In this document: positions 26,076 to 34,550 of the stretch, in pieces
How the letters are laid out: every line of letters begins with the position of its first letter
Position numbering within the stretch: the first letter of the stretch is position 1
From: CAVXNB01 sp963763085
GTDB lineage: Bacteria; Actinomycetota; Acidimicrobiia; Acidimicrobiales; Bog-793
Direction: 5' to 3'
NCBI GenBank assembly: GCA_963763085.1
Contig: CAVXNB010000001.1
Span: 744,001 to 808,000 of the forward strand
Length of the DNA: 64,000 nucleotides
Notes under the pieces: generated by a model
What the model was told of the DNA's origin: nothing
Databases searched by the model: none
The model's input: only the letters and a program-made list of their open reading frames with translations
Translations under genes and position numbers: made by a program

Positions 26076-26111
26076 CGGACGGGTCGCCGGACGGGCCGCC
26101 GGACGGGCCGG
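26076..26111. repeat. 12-bp tandem repeat, three copies
   Basis: CGGACGGGTCGC, CGGACGGGCCGC and CGGACGGGCCGG follow one another at the 3' end of the citryl-CoA-lyase-like gene and encode its Gly-Pro-Ser-rich tail. Confidence 0.8.
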
Positions 26112-26780
26112 CCGAGGTCCGGTGCTCGACCTCCTGCCAGAGCGGCATCCCGATCGGGTGCTGTTGCTCCTCCGCGAGATGCGCCACAAGGCCGGCCGTC
26201 CTCGCGATCAGGACGAAGCCGCGAACACTCGCCGGTGGGAGTCCGAGGTCGACCAGGGCCGCCCCGCCCGCACCGGCGCCATTTACGGGAAGCCGCCGGC
26301 CAGTCAGCTCTTCGGTGACCTCGGCGACCACGCGGAGGAGCCGGAGGTGCGGTCCAAGAAGGTCCTCCTCGACGGCCAGTTCGTAAATGCGCTCGGTCCG
26401 CGGATCCCGAACGCGGTGGACCGGGTGCCCCAGCCCAGGCACACGCTCGCCGGCCCGGTGGCGACTCTCGACGGCCGACCTCGCGACCCGCCGGAGCGAG
26501 GCCTCGTCGTGCTCAGCCTCCCCACCCTCCCCGAGCATCTCCGCGAGCCACTGAGCCGTGTCGCCCGCCGGCCCGAGGAACACGCTCCCTGCGCCGAGAA
26601 GCCCGGCGGCCACGGCCCCCTGGATCGACTCCGGCGCCCCGGTGAACGTCAGGCGGGCAGCGAGCGCGCTCGGCGTGAGCCCGTGATCGGCGAGCGAGAC
26701 GAGGACGGCGTCGAGCATCCGGCGCTCACCCGGCGTCGGCTCGCGATGGGTGATGAGGAGGTAGGCCAGCTCGGTCAAGG

Positions 26781-28463
26781 TCAGCCGTCCCATGACGTCG
26801 GCGGCGAGATCGCGCCCGGCGACTGTGATGCGGTTCGCCGTCGAGGATCCGATCCAGGTGCGGAGGTACTCGGATGGCGCCGGTGGCCCGGAGGGCGCCG
26901 GCGGCCCGGAGTGCGCCGGCTCGCCTGCTCTCCCGGCGCTGCCTCCCGCCGCTCCATGTCCACCTCCGAGCTCGTTCGGGCGAGGGAGAGCTGATGTTTG
27001 GCGAGGCGTCCCGTCGGCGTGTGTGGCAGCTCGTCCACGACCTCGAAGTACCTGGGCACCTTGAATCGTGCGAGCCGCTCGGTAGCAAAACGATGCAAAT
27101 CCGCCACATCCACCCCCCGCCCGGGTGCGGGGACGACGAAGACCTTGATGTCCTCCTCCGATAGCTCAGAGGGCACGCCCACGACCGCCGCCTCGGCGAC
27201 ATCGGGATGTCGCTCGAGCGCCGCCTCGACTTCCGCCGGTGAGAGATTCTCGCCCCGGCGCCTGATCACCTGCTTCTCGCGACCGACGAACGTGTACGTA
27301 CCCCGACCGTCGTCGGTCACGAGGTCGCCCGTCCGCAGCCAGCCGTCGACGAGCACCGAGGCGGTCTCCTCCGCCATCTCGTAGTAGCCACGCATGATGG
27401 CCGGATTGCGAAGTTCCAACATCCCCACCTCGCCCGCGCCAGCCGTGCGGCCGTCGACCATGACCCGCGCGTCGTTGACGTGGCCGAGCTCCGGATGCTG
27501 GCGCGCCGTCCCGAGCGTGCCGTACGGCCGCGAGCCGCGCGGCCAGACCAGGCCGTAGGGCGATTCGGACAAGGCGTAGCCGCACACGATCTCGAAGCCG
27601 AAGCGCTCTTCGATCTCGAGCTGGCGCGCTCGGTCGGGTGACGGCCCCGTGTAACACAAGCGCACCGGATTGTCGGCGTCGTCCGGCCGGGCGGGCTGGC
27701 GCATGAGGATCTCGAGCATCGCCCCGATGGCGTTGAATTCGGTCGCCTCGAACCGCCGGGCGAGATCGAGGAAGCGGTTTGCCGAGAAGCGTTCCAGCAA
27801 TACCATGCTCCCCCGGGCGGCAACCGAGCCGAGCGTCGCATAGGCGGGCGCGTTGATGTGGAACAGCGGGAGGGACGTCATGAGACGGTCGTCGCCCGTC
27901 AGCCCGAGCCAGAACGGGAACCCTTCGCCGGCCATCACATAGGCGAGATGGGTCTGCATGACGAGCTTCGAGCGCCCGGTCGTGCCGGAGGTCGGGATCA
28001 TGACCGCGAGATCCTGGGGATCGAGATCAGCCGGGCCATGTCCGTCGGGCGGGGCGTCGAACAGCGCCTCGACGTGCGCGGCCGGCGCCTTCGACCCGGC
28101 GCGGCGGAGACCTTCCTCGACCATGGGCAACAAGGCGTCGTGGGTCACGACCAGGCGCGGGTCGACCTGCTGGATGAATCCCGTGATCTCGTCCGCCGAG
28201 CTCGCCGGGTTCACCGGGATCTGGACGGCACCGATTTCCATGAGGCCGAGCCAGCAGAGGAGATAGCCGGGCGTGTTCTCCGAAGTGACGATCACCCGGT
28301 CCGATCGGCCCACGCCGGCGGCGCGGAACCAGCTCGCCGCCCGCTCGACGAGCTCCAAGGCCTCGCCGTAGGTTCGCTCGGTCCCGTCCTCGGCGAAAAG
28401 CCACGGCTTGTCCGGTGCGTCGCCGGCAGCCTGGCGAAAAAGCAGGGGGATCGTTCGTTTCAC
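26781..28463 (-). CDS. Acyl-CoA synthetase (AMP-forming), CaiC-like
   Basis: An AMP-binding ligase. Core motifs: the P-loop IPTSGTTGRSKLVMQTH (about residue 155), CGYALSESPYG, DGWLRTGDL, GREKQVIRRRGENLSPAEVE and the catalytic Lys in PTGRLAKHQL. The order and spacing resemble crotonobetaine/carnitine-CoA ligases. It would make an acyl-CoA from ATP, CoA and an unknown carboxylate. The conserved protein ends near residue 503. The open frame runs about 57 residues further through the start of the citryl-CoA-lyase-like gene, so the true stop may have been lost with the same indel. Both genes are on one transcript. Confidence 0.88.
   Translation of the reverse strand: MKRTIPLLFRQAAGDAPDKPWLFAEDGTERTYGEALELVERAASWFRAAGVGRSDRVIVTSENTPGYLLCWLGLMEIGAVQIPVNPASSADEITGFIQQVDPRLVVTHDALLPMVEEGLRRAGSKAPAAHVEALFDAPPDGHGPADLDPQDLAVMIPTSGTTGRSKLVMQTHLAYVMAGEGFPFWLGLTGDDRLMTSLPLFHINAPAYATLGSVAARGSMVLLERFSANRFLDLARRFEATEFNAIGAMLEILMRQPARPDDADNPVRLCYTGPSPDRARQLEIEERFGFEIVCGYALSESPYGLVWPRGSRPYGTLGTARQHPELGHVNDARVMVDGRTAGAGEVGMLELRNPAIMRGYYEMAEETASVLVDGWLRTGDLVTDDGRGTYTFVGREKQVIRRRGENLSPAEVEAALERHPDVAEAAVVGVPSELSEEDIKVFVVPAPGRGVDVADLHRFATERLARFKVPRYFEVVDELPHTPTGRLAKHQLSLARTSSEVDMERREAAPGEQASRRTPGRRRPPGHRRHPSTSAPGSDPRRRTASQSPGAISPPTSWDG
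26877..26912. repeat. 18-bp tandem repeat, two near-exact copies
   Basis: GCGCCGGTGGCCCGGAGG and GCGCCGGCGGCCCGGAGT stand back to back and encode PPAPSG and PPAPSE-like turns of the citryl-CoA-lyase-like protein. A likely place for the indel noted there. Confidence 0.75.
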
Positions 28464-28509
28464 GGGGACTTTCTATCCTCCGATCACCACAACCGAAGTC
28501 CGGACGCGA

Positions 28510-28542
28510 ACCACCCCCGGGACCCGAGGTGCCGGGGGTGGT
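28510..28542. promoter_or_regulatory. Strong 11-bp inverted repeat
   Basis: ACCACCCCCGG (28510-28520), an 11-base loop, CCGGGGGTGGT (28532-28542). It lies 47 bp upstream of the acyl-CoA ligase start and about 110 bp downstream of the small membrane-protein stop, both on the minus strand. No T run. It could be a factor-dependent terminator, an operator or an mRNA processing hairpin. Confidence 0.5.
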
Positions 28543-28650
28543 CACGGAGTGCCTCTTGCGAGGGACGGCAGCTCCGCTAACAGTGTAAGGGAATACGAGC
28601 GTCCTGTGCAGCATTCATCAGGGCGGCGAGGGGCACGACCCCGAAATGCG

Positions 28651-28860
28651 TCAGAGCCTGCGCCTCCCGCGCCTCGCGACGAGATACACCACGCCGGCGA
28701 TGACGGCGACGACCACGACGGTCTTGATCAGGAAGGCCAGCAGCCCGACGACCCAGCTGAACGCAACGTAGACCACGATCGCTGCAATGACGGCCGCCGC
28801 GACAACCGTGAGTGTGTGCCCGGGTCGTAGTCCTCGCTGGGAACTTCTCGGCTCGATCAT
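28651..28860 (-). CDS. Small two-helix membrane protein
   Basis: A 69-residue protein beginning MIEPRSSQRGLRPGHTL, with two adjoining hydrophobic stretches (VVAAAVIAAIVVYVAFSWVVG and AFLIKTVVVVAVIAGVVYLV) and a basic end ARRGRRRL. An excellent GGGAGGAGG site precedes ATG 28860, which is why I reject a longer frame from 29115. Function unknown. Confidence 0.7.
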   Translation of the reverse strand: MIEPRSSQRGLRPGHTLTVVAAAVIAAIVVYVAFSWVVGLLAFLIKTVVVVAVIAGVVYLVARRGRRRL

Positions 28861-28997
28861 GAAACCTCCTCCCAAGCACGGTACCCGCGTACGGACGCCC
28901 TCGCGGGTCGCTCCAGAGGCTTGGAGCGCGTTCCGGGGTCGCCCGGAGCCGTCTATAGTCGGCCGTTGAATCGGCCGTTCGAGGGTTGGAGCCCAAG

Positions 28998-30293
28998 ATG
29001 GGTGCAGGTCTGCACCGCAGAACCACTGACCGGAAGGTGAGGTCGCGCGCGCCCGGTATCGTGACCGGGCTGGTTCTCGTTGTCGCCCTCGGCGGCGTCG
29101 GCACCGCGATCGCAATCCAGCGCGGGAGTCACTCGAGCCCTGGCAGCGGTCCCGGAGCCCCGGGCGGCAACAACGGCTCGCACTCGTCGACCACGACGAC
29201 CGCCCCGCCGGCCCCGCTGCGGATCACGTCGGTCTCACCGACACCGGGCACGGTCGACGCATCCTTCGATACCGACGTCACGGTGGACTTTTCACAGCCC
29301 CTGGCATCCAACAGCCCGCTCCCGACGCTGTCTCCTTCTCCGCCCGGCCGGTGGGTGAAGACCGGGCCGAAGGCCGTTCGTTTCGAGCCGCGAGGGTTCT
29401 TCGCTCCCTTTGCGAAGGTGCAGCTCAAGGTGCCTGGCGGTCCCTCCGGAGTTCTCAGCCGATACGGTCAGCATCTCTCGTCGACGCTCCGTAACAACTT
29501 CGCCATCCAGGGCGGCTCGGAGTTGCGTTTGCAGCAGCTCCTCGCCGAGCTTCTCTACCTTCCGGTCAAGTTCGTCCCCACCCTCCCGCCAACCGCGACC
29601 ACCGTGGCCGCCACCTCGCCCTCCAATGTCCGGCAGGCGTCGACCACCACCACGACCCCACCGCCCCCTCCTTCCGCGATCGACACGGAGCCGGTACTGG
29701 CGTCAGAGGTCCCGGTCAACGCCGTCGCCGGACACTTCGTCTGGCGGTTCGCTGATCCACCCGCATCGTTGGCTTCCCTATGGAAGGCCGGGCAGCCGAA
29801 CGTCATCACGACCGGCGCCATCATGGCCTTCGAGAGCGCGCACAACCTCACCACAGACGGGGCGGCCGGGCCCGAGGTGTGGGCAGCTCTGCTCGGGGCA
29901 GTCGCGAAGCGCCAGGTGACGACGGCGCCGTATGACTACGTCGCCGTTTCTCAGAATCTGCCGGAGACTGCGACGGTGTGGCGCAACGGCCAGATCATCT
30001 TCACGACCCTCGTCAACACCGGCATCCCGGTTGCGCCGACGGCTGTCGGCACCTACCCGGTCTACGCCCGCTACCTCGTCACCACGATGAGCGGCAAGAA
30101 CCCGGATGGCACGCCCTACAGCGATCCCGGCATTCCGTGGGTGAGCTACTTCAACGGGGGCGACGCCCTCCACGGCTTCATCCGGGCCAGCTACGGCTTC
30201 CCGCAGAGCCTCGGCTGCGTCGAGATGACTTACGCGAACGCCGAGACGATGTTCCCGCTGACGCCGCTCGGCACCCTCGTCACCGTCCTGTAA
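28998..30293 (+). CDS. L,D-transpeptidase (YkuD domain) with N-terminal anchor
   Basis: A 431-residue exported protein: a membrane anchor (GIVTGLVLVVALGGVGTAIAI), a Ser/Thr/Pro linker, a bacterial Ig-like domain starting ITSVSPTPGTVDASFDTDVT, a second Thr/Pro linker, a peptidoglycan-binding-like region (IMAFESAHNLTTDGAAGPEVW) and the YkuD domain at the C-terminus. The catalytic His is about residue 392 and the catalytic Cys 407 in SLGCVEM, where most relatives read SHGC. It would make 3-3 cross-links in peptidoglycan. I use ATG 28998 behind GGAG rather than TTG 28986. Confidence 0.88.
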   Translation: MGAGLHRRTTDRKVRSRAPGIVTGLVLVVALGGVGTAIAIQRGSHSSPGSGPGAPGGNNGSHSSTTTTAPPAPLRITSVSPTPGTVDASFDTDVTVDFSQPLASNSPLPTLSPSPPGRWVKTGPKAVRFEPRGFFAPFAKVQLKVPGGPSGVLSRYGQHLSSTLRNNFAIQGGSELRLQQLLAELLYLPVKFVPTLPPTATTVAATSPSNVRQASTTTTTPPPPPSAIDTEPVLASEVPVNAVAGHFVWRFADPPASLASLWKAGQPNVITTGAIMAFESAHNLTTDGAAGPEVWAALLGAVAKRQVTTAPYDYVAVSQNLPETATVWRNGQIIFTTLVNTGIPVAPTAVGTYPVYARYLVTTMSGKNPDGTPYSDPGIPWVSYFNGGDALHGFIRASYGFPQSLGCVEMTYANAETMFPLTPLGTLVTVL

Positions 30294-30327
30294 GCACCGG
30301 CCCGGCTGCTGCGCCGGCGTGCGGTCG

Positions 30328-31239
30328 TCAGCTCCGGACGGCGCCGATTCCCCAACTGGCGTGCCAGGGCACCCCCGGCCGCAGCTCGATCAGGCCGTCC
30401 CCTGTGCGGAACGCGTTAGGCGGGCAGGTCATGGGCTCGATAGCAATGGCCCGGCGGCGCTCGGCCGGGTCGCCGAGCGAGTCGCCCGTGTAACACATCG
30501 CGTACGCGAAGGCGGCGTCGGCCCACAGCTCGGTTCGACGGTCGTCCAGCTCGAGGAGGGCTCGCCAACGTCCGTCGGACCCCACCGAGAGCCCCGTATA
30601 GCAGTCGTCAAGCGTGAGGCCGCGCAAAGCCCGCCGGCGCAGGTCGATGGCGGAGCCGGCAACCGCCTCTTCTCCCACCGGCAGGCCGCGCCCGTCGAGG
30701 AGCAGATGTCGTTCGGCGACGAGATCGACTTCGGCGTCATCTATCCCGCCCGGCCCACCGAGCAGGTACGGATGAAAACCCAGCCCGAACGGAGCAACGT
30801 CGCGCCCCATGTTCGTCGCCCTGCAGGTGACCTCGAGCCCGTCGTCGCCGAGCGAGTAATCGAGCTCCAGGCGGACTCGGAACGGGTAGCCCGGCTGCGG
30901 ATGCAGGACGCACGAGAGCACCGCCCGCTCGGCGGAGCGCTCCTCGACCCGCCACTCGAGCCAGCGGACGAGGCCGTGAATCGCATTCGACCGTTCCGGC
31001 TCGTCGAGCGCTGCCTTGCCGGTCGTCTCCTCGAAACGGTACGACCCGTCCTCCAGCCTGTTCGGCCACGGAGCGAGCACCTGCCCCCGGCCGCCGGAGG
31101 TCATTTCGCTCTCGGGGAACTCCCAGACGATCGGCTGGCCGCCGGCCCGAAACGACCGCAGGCTCGCACCGACCTCGGTCACCGTGACTCGGAGGTCGCC
31201 GTGAACCAGTTCGACCTGGTCACCTGACGGCGGAAGCAC
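30328..31239 (-). CDS. Aldose 1-epimerase family protein
   Basis: A 303-residue galactose-mutarotase-fold enzyme: LRSFRAGGQPIVWEFPE, VLAPWPNRLEDGSYRFE (Asn/Arg of the sugar site), AIHGLVRWLEW with the conserved His, and FGLGFHPYLLGG with the second His; the catalytic Glu is in the IAIEPMTCPPNAF segment. It interconverts sugar anomers; this sub-branch is often annotated as hexose-6-phosphate or generic aldose epimerase. I choose GTG 31239 for family length. ATG 31275, which shares its bases with the divergent surE start, is an alternative. The long frame above that overlaps surE and is not coding. Confidence 0.86.
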   Translation of the reverse strand: MLPPSGDQVELVHGDLRVTVTEVGASLRSFRAGGQPIVWEFPESEMTSGGRGQVLAPWPNRLEDGSYRFEETTGKAALDEPERSNAIHGLVRWLEWRVEERSAERAVLSCVLHPQPGYPFRVRLELDYSLGDDGLEVTCRATNMGRDVAPFGLGFHPYLLGGPGGIDDAEVDLVAERHLLLDGRGLPVGEEAVAGSAIDLRRRALRGLTLDDCYTGLSVGSDGRWRALLELDDRRTELWADAAFAYAMCYTGDSLGDPAERRRAIAIEPMTCPPNAFRTGDGLIELRPGVPWHASWGIGAVRS

Positions 31240-31273
31240 GGCCGGTATGGTACCCCGGGATGAGCGACCGGCC

Positions 31274-32113
31274 ATGAGGGTTCTCGTGACTAACGACGAT
31301 GGTTTCGACGCGCCCGGCCTCGCCGTTCTCGCCCGAGCGATGGTGAAGGCCGGCCACGACGTGGTCGTCGTCGCGCCGCTTACCGAAGCGAGCGGCGCCG
31401 GCGCAGGGGTAGGTCCGTTGCACGTGATGGGACGCGGGATCCCGGTCGAGGCGGTCGCTCCACCGGGCCTCGAGGGAATCAAGGTTCTGGCAGCCGATGC
31501 GCTCCCCGCTCTCATCGTCCTGACGGCGTGCCTGGGGGCATTCGGGCCCCCGCCCGAGCTTGTCGCGGCAGGAATCAACCCCGGGCGAAATGTCGGTCGA
31601 GCCGTGCTCCACTCGGGCACCGTGGGGGCGGCCCTGACATCGGTCCATTTCGGCCTCAAGGGCCTCGCGGTGAGTATGCAGGCTGGGGCGGCACCGTCCG
31701 GTTTCGAGTCTGCCAATGACGGCCATCCCCATTACGACAGCGCGGCTGCGATTGCAGTCGTGATGGCGGCACACCTCGAAGAGGCTCCGCCCCGCACGGT
31801 GCTCAACTTGAATGTTCCCAACCTTGCTCTGGGCGAGATTCGCGGTGTGCGGCGCGCCCGGCTCGCGACAACGGGGTTGATACGGGCCGCGGCCACCGAG
31901 GAGGGAGGACCGCAAGTCCAACTCGACCTACGGTTCCGGGAGTCGACGGAGGACGAAGGAACTGACGAGGCGCTGACAGGACTCGGTTGGGCCGTGGTGA
32001 CCCCGCTCGCCAGTGTCACAGAGGACCACCGTCCGGAGGTGGACGACATCGTGGCAGCCGCAGTGACATCAGCTTCGCGGCGCCTGCGTTTGCACGAAGA
32101 GTCCGACGCCTGA
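31274..32113 (+). CDS. surE: 5'/3'-nucleotidase SurE
   Basis: A 279-residue metal-dependent nucleotidase. It opens with MRVLVTNDDGFDAPGL, in which Asp8 and Asp9 bind the metal, then has SGAGAG (Ser), GINPGRNVG (Asn) and YSGT-like HSGTVGAA, all SurE metal/phosphate-site elements. The family dephosphorylates nucleoside monophosphates during stress. The actinobacterial copy has a long disordered C-terminal part. Divergent from the epimerase, so they may share a control region of about 35 bp. Confidence 0.92.
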   Translation: MRVLVTNDDGFDAPGLAVLARAMVKAGHDVVVVAPLTEASGAGAGVGPLHVMGRGIPVEAVAPPGLEGIKVLAADALPALIVLTACLGAFGPPPELVAAGINPGRNVGRAVLHSGTVGAALTSVHFGLKGLAVSMQAGAAPSGFESANDGHPHYDSAAAIAVVMAAHLEEAPPRTVLNLNVPNLALGEIRGVRRARLATTGLIRAAATEEGGPQVQLDLRFRESTEDEGTDEALTGLGWAVVTPLASVTEDHRPEVDDIVAAAVTSASRRLRLHEESDA

Positions 32114-32168
32114 GGCTGCAGGCGAGCCTGGCGCCTGCGGCCGGCGGGCGCCGGTCGAGGTGCGGCCC

Positions 32169-33296
32169 TCAGATGCCGGCGCCGTCGATGAGCGCCGCGA
32201 GCTCGCTACGGCCGTCGAGAGCGAGTCCGACAAGGCCCCTCGCCGCGAGCGCGCCTACGACGTTGCCCGTTCCGTTGTAACCGCCGGCCACGAAGAGACC
32301 TTTGCCCGCCGCTCGCACGATCGGAAGCCCGCTGGCGGTGTAACCGACGATGCCGGCCCATCGGTGGGTGACCCGCGCGTCGACTCCCGGGCCTGACCGG
32401 AGGAGCCGGTCGAGAGCGCGCTGGACCGCATCGGAGGGATCGGCCTCGTTCGTCCACTCAGCCTCGCCCCCGGCGTCACGGCACCCGCCCAGCACGATCT
32501 CTCCACTGGCAAGCTGCTGCCAATAGTCGAGCCCGTACCGTCGGTACACGGGCCGGGGCGCGACCGTCTCGTCGAGCGGTGCGGTCGCCAGCATCTGCAA
32601 GCGGGCGCTGCGCACGGACGGCCCGAGGGCGGGGACGACGTGCTCGAGCGAGCCGTCGACGCAGACGAGCACCGCCTTGCAGATGACGGAGCCGGCGCCC
32701 GCGAGGAGGCGTCCCGGCTCGAACGACTTCACGGGGCTCTCTTCGAAGAGCCGGGCTCCACCGTCAAGTGCGCGCCGGGCGAGCACGACGCACCGGCTAT
32801 AGGGCTGCACGGTCCCGTCGTGCGGGAAGAACAAGCCCGTGCCCTCCGGCCCGTCGTAGCGATCGACTGGTAGGCCGCTCGCCATCATGGCTGCATACTG
32901 GGCTTCGCAGTCGAGCTGCTCGGCTTGCGTGGCCGAGATGCGAAGGCTGCCGACGCGCTTGGCCGCCTCGGGTGTTGATTCGAAGATCCGCCCGAGCTCG
33001 GTGAGGGTCGCCTCGTAGCAGGCGACGGCTCGTTCCATGCCGAACTTGCCGATCGCGACGTGATGGAAGTCCGCCAACCCGGCGAGCAGGAAGCCGCCGT
33101 TACGGCCGGCGGCACCTCCGGCGACCCGTCCGGCGTCGACGCCGACCACGTTCACCCCTCGGTCCAGCAGCTCGCCGACCGCAGTGAGACCGGAGCCGCC
33201 GAGGCCGACCACCGCCACCTCGGCCTCCACGTCGTCCTCGAGAGACGGAAGGCTCATCCGCGCCGGCGCGACCTCCTCCCAGATCGGTCCCGTCAT
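32169..33296 (-). CDS. FAD-dependent amine/amino-acid oxidoreductase (DAO family)
   Basis: A 375-residue flavoprotein. The dinucleotide-binding VAVVGLGGSGLTAVGELLDRG lies near residue 27; GAAGRNGGFLLAGL is the FAD contact motif of the DadA/PuuB group; LFVAGGYNGTGNVVGALAARG closes the FAD site. Members oxidise amines or amino acids such as gamma-glutamylputrescine; the substrate is not clear here. I take ATG 33296, which opens MTGPIWEEV. Its 3' end converges on surE, 55 bp away. Confidence 0.86.
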   Translation of the reverse strand: MTGPIWEEVAPARMSLPSLEDDVEAEVAVVGLGGSGLTAVGELLDRGVNVVGVDAGRVAGGAAGRNGGFLLAGLADFHHVAIGKFGMERAVACYEATLTELGRIFESTPEAAKRVGSLRISATQAEQLDCEAQYAAMMASGLPVDRYDGPEGTGLFFPHDGTVQPYSRCVVLARRALDGGARLFEESPVKSFEPGRLLAGAGSVICKAVLVCVDGSLEHVVPALGPSVRSARLQMLATAPLDETVAPRPVYRRYGLDYWQQLASGEIVLGGCRDAGGEAEWTNEADPSDAVQRALDRLLRSGPGVDARVTHRWAGIVGYTASGLPIVRAAGKGLFVAGGYNGTGNVVGALAARGLVGLALDGRSELAALIDGAGI

Positions 33297-33513
33297 CGCG
33301 ATTGACGATAGAGCCCATCGGAAGGGTTGGGTCCACTTGCGCATGCAAGAACAGCGTCAGTAGGGTTGCGACACACCAACTGTCAACGACGAACGGTGCC
33401 GACACGCCCGGTCCTATCGACGCCGGGCTGGGGCGGAAGCTCTTGCTGCCCCCGCCGGCACGCCTCGATACCTCGGTACCTGCGAGCCGGGGCCTGCGAT
33501 TTGCGGCGCCGCA
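33297..33513. other. Intergenic interval upstream of the rpf-like leader
   Basis: This 217-bp stretch between the divergent FAD oxidoreductase and the riboswitch-like element must hold both promoters. I see no consensus -35/-10 pair that I trust and no small gene. Confidence 0.4.
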
Positions 33514-33611
33514 CGTCCCTACCTGTGCTCCCGAATGGGGCCAAAAGGAGTCGCGACAACCGAGAAGACAGGGCGACACCGTCTGCACCTCGTAGGGACG
33601 TAAAAACGTCC
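33514..33611 (+). promoter_or_regulatory. Probable c-di-AMP (ydaO/yuaA-type) riboswitch
   Basis: CGTCCCTAC (33514-33522) pairs perfectly with GTAGGGACG (33592-33600) as a 9-bp closing helix. Just inside its 3' strand stands CGACACCGTCTGCACCTCG, close to the ydaO signature CGAAUCCGUCAGCUAACCUCG, two bases shorter in the GCUAACC part. GGGGCC-AAAA-GGAG stands where the GGGGAACC/GGGGUGA elements are expected. The 3' helix strand can instead pair in GGACGT-AAAA-ACGTCC (33596-33611), a mutually exclusive switch helix. ydaO elements are known upstream of rpf genes in actinobacteria, and the next gene is rpf-like. The shortened core and small size lower certainty. Confidence 0.6.
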
Positions 33612-33728
33612 AGATCCGGCCGGCCCTTCCGGCACCGTGTCGCGAGTCGCATGCAGAAGACGGCTTGCCCGCATCAACGCATCCACCTGGAGCCCACCGG
33701 GTTTCCGACACTTCCAAGGAGGAGCAAG

Positions 33729-34538
33729 ATGCGCAAGCACCCCCTGATCGCGCTTATCGCGTTCGCTTTTCTTGCCATAGCCACTTTCGTCGGCGCCGCC
33801 GGCGCCGGCAGTATCAACTCAGTTCCTGTTCGAGCCACTTCCCATCTGGGTCACCGGGAAGCGGATTCGTCGACTTCGCGTTTGCGTGCTGACAACGCGC
33901 GTTGGCTCGCCGCGTCCGCGCACGAGCGCGCCGATGCGACCGCGTTCGCCTACGTCCTCGCCAGCGAGCGTTATTCGACATATTGGCAGCGCCATGCCGG
34001 TGACCTCGTCGCTGTCCACGACAGTGCCCGCCCGTCGAACAGCCAGCTCCCGTCGGTGTGGCGGGCCCTCCGTTTCCGTGCACTGCGGTATGCCAATGCG
34101 CGAAAGGCTCTTGCCCATTCCTACGCCGTCGCGCGGGAGCAGGCGGAGACAGCCGAAGCAGCAGCAGCCGCCGCCGCAGCCTCTGCCCAGACCGTTCCAA
34201 CAACAACAACCACAACTGCACCTCCAGTCACTACGACCACTACGACCACACAACCCCCAGTTACCACAACGCTACCTCCCCCAACATCCAAGGGAGGCGA
34301 GTTGGGCGGCGTCTGGTTGCAGCTTCGGCTGTGTGAATCGGGCGACAACTACAGCGAGAACTCAGGCAACGGCTACTACGGCGCCTACCAGTTCTCATTG
34401 TCCACTTGGGAGAGCATCGGTTACTCCGGCCTTCCCAGCGATGCCTCACCAGCGGTCCAGGACCAGGCGGCCGAAAAGCTTCAAGCCCTCGCGGGCTGGG
34501 GGCCGTGGCCGGGCTGCAGCGCCGAGCTCGGGCTGTAA
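33729..34538 (+). CDS. Resuscitation-promoting-factor-like peptidoglycan hydrolase
   Basis: A 269-residue secreted protein behind AAGGAGGAG. Signal peptide to about residue 27; a helical region (residues 45-155) with repeated Ala/Arg/Tyr; a Thr/Pro linker (about 160-190); and a C-terminal Rpf/transglycosylase-like domain: WLQLRLCESGDNY with catalytic Glu203, NGYYGAYQFSLSTWES and GWGPWPGCS. Rpf proteins cleave cell-wall glycan and wake dormant cells. The leader looks like a c-di-AMP riboswitch. A longer frame from 33327 runs through the leader and is not coding. Confidence 0.9.
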   Translation: MRKHPLIALIAFAFLAIATFVGAAGAGSINSVPVRATSHLGHREADSSTSRLRADNARWLAASAHERADATAFAYVLASERYSTYWQRHAGDLVAVHDSARPSNSQLPSVWRALRFRALRYANARKALAHSYAVAREQAETAEAAAAAAAASAQTVPTTTTTTAPPVTTTTTTTQPPVTTTLPPPTSKGGELGGVWLQLRLCESGDNYSENSGNGYYGAYQFSLSTWESIGYSGLPSDASPAVQDQAAEKLQALAGWGPWPGCSAELGL

Positions 34539-34550
34539 CGCCTTCGGCGC

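Larger units (their letters stand above)
26071..26957 (-). pseudogene. Citryl-CoA lyase/citrate synthase-like protein, frame broken near the N-terminus
   Basis: The main frame (26071-26793 and codons upstream) gives YLRTWIGSSTANRITVAGRD, MGRLTLTELAYLL, the His motif VPGLGHPVHRVRDPRTE and LVAHLAEEQQHPIGMPLW, the pattern of short citrate-synthase-family citryl-CoA lyases. The conserved N-terminal residues lie upstream of the first in-frame start at 26793, and that frame has no ATG, GTG or TTG before its conserved part. An ATG at 26957 with GGAGGTGG before it is one frame away; a one-base deletion between about 26870 and 26955 would join them and give 295 residues. The break falls in or near an 18-bp tandem repeat. 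The gene overlaps the ligase upstream. Confidence 0.7.

Noticed and set aside
31240..31716. N-terminal extension of the aldose epimerase across surE
   Set aside because: The extension is antisense to conserved SurE motifs and has no epimerase similarity.
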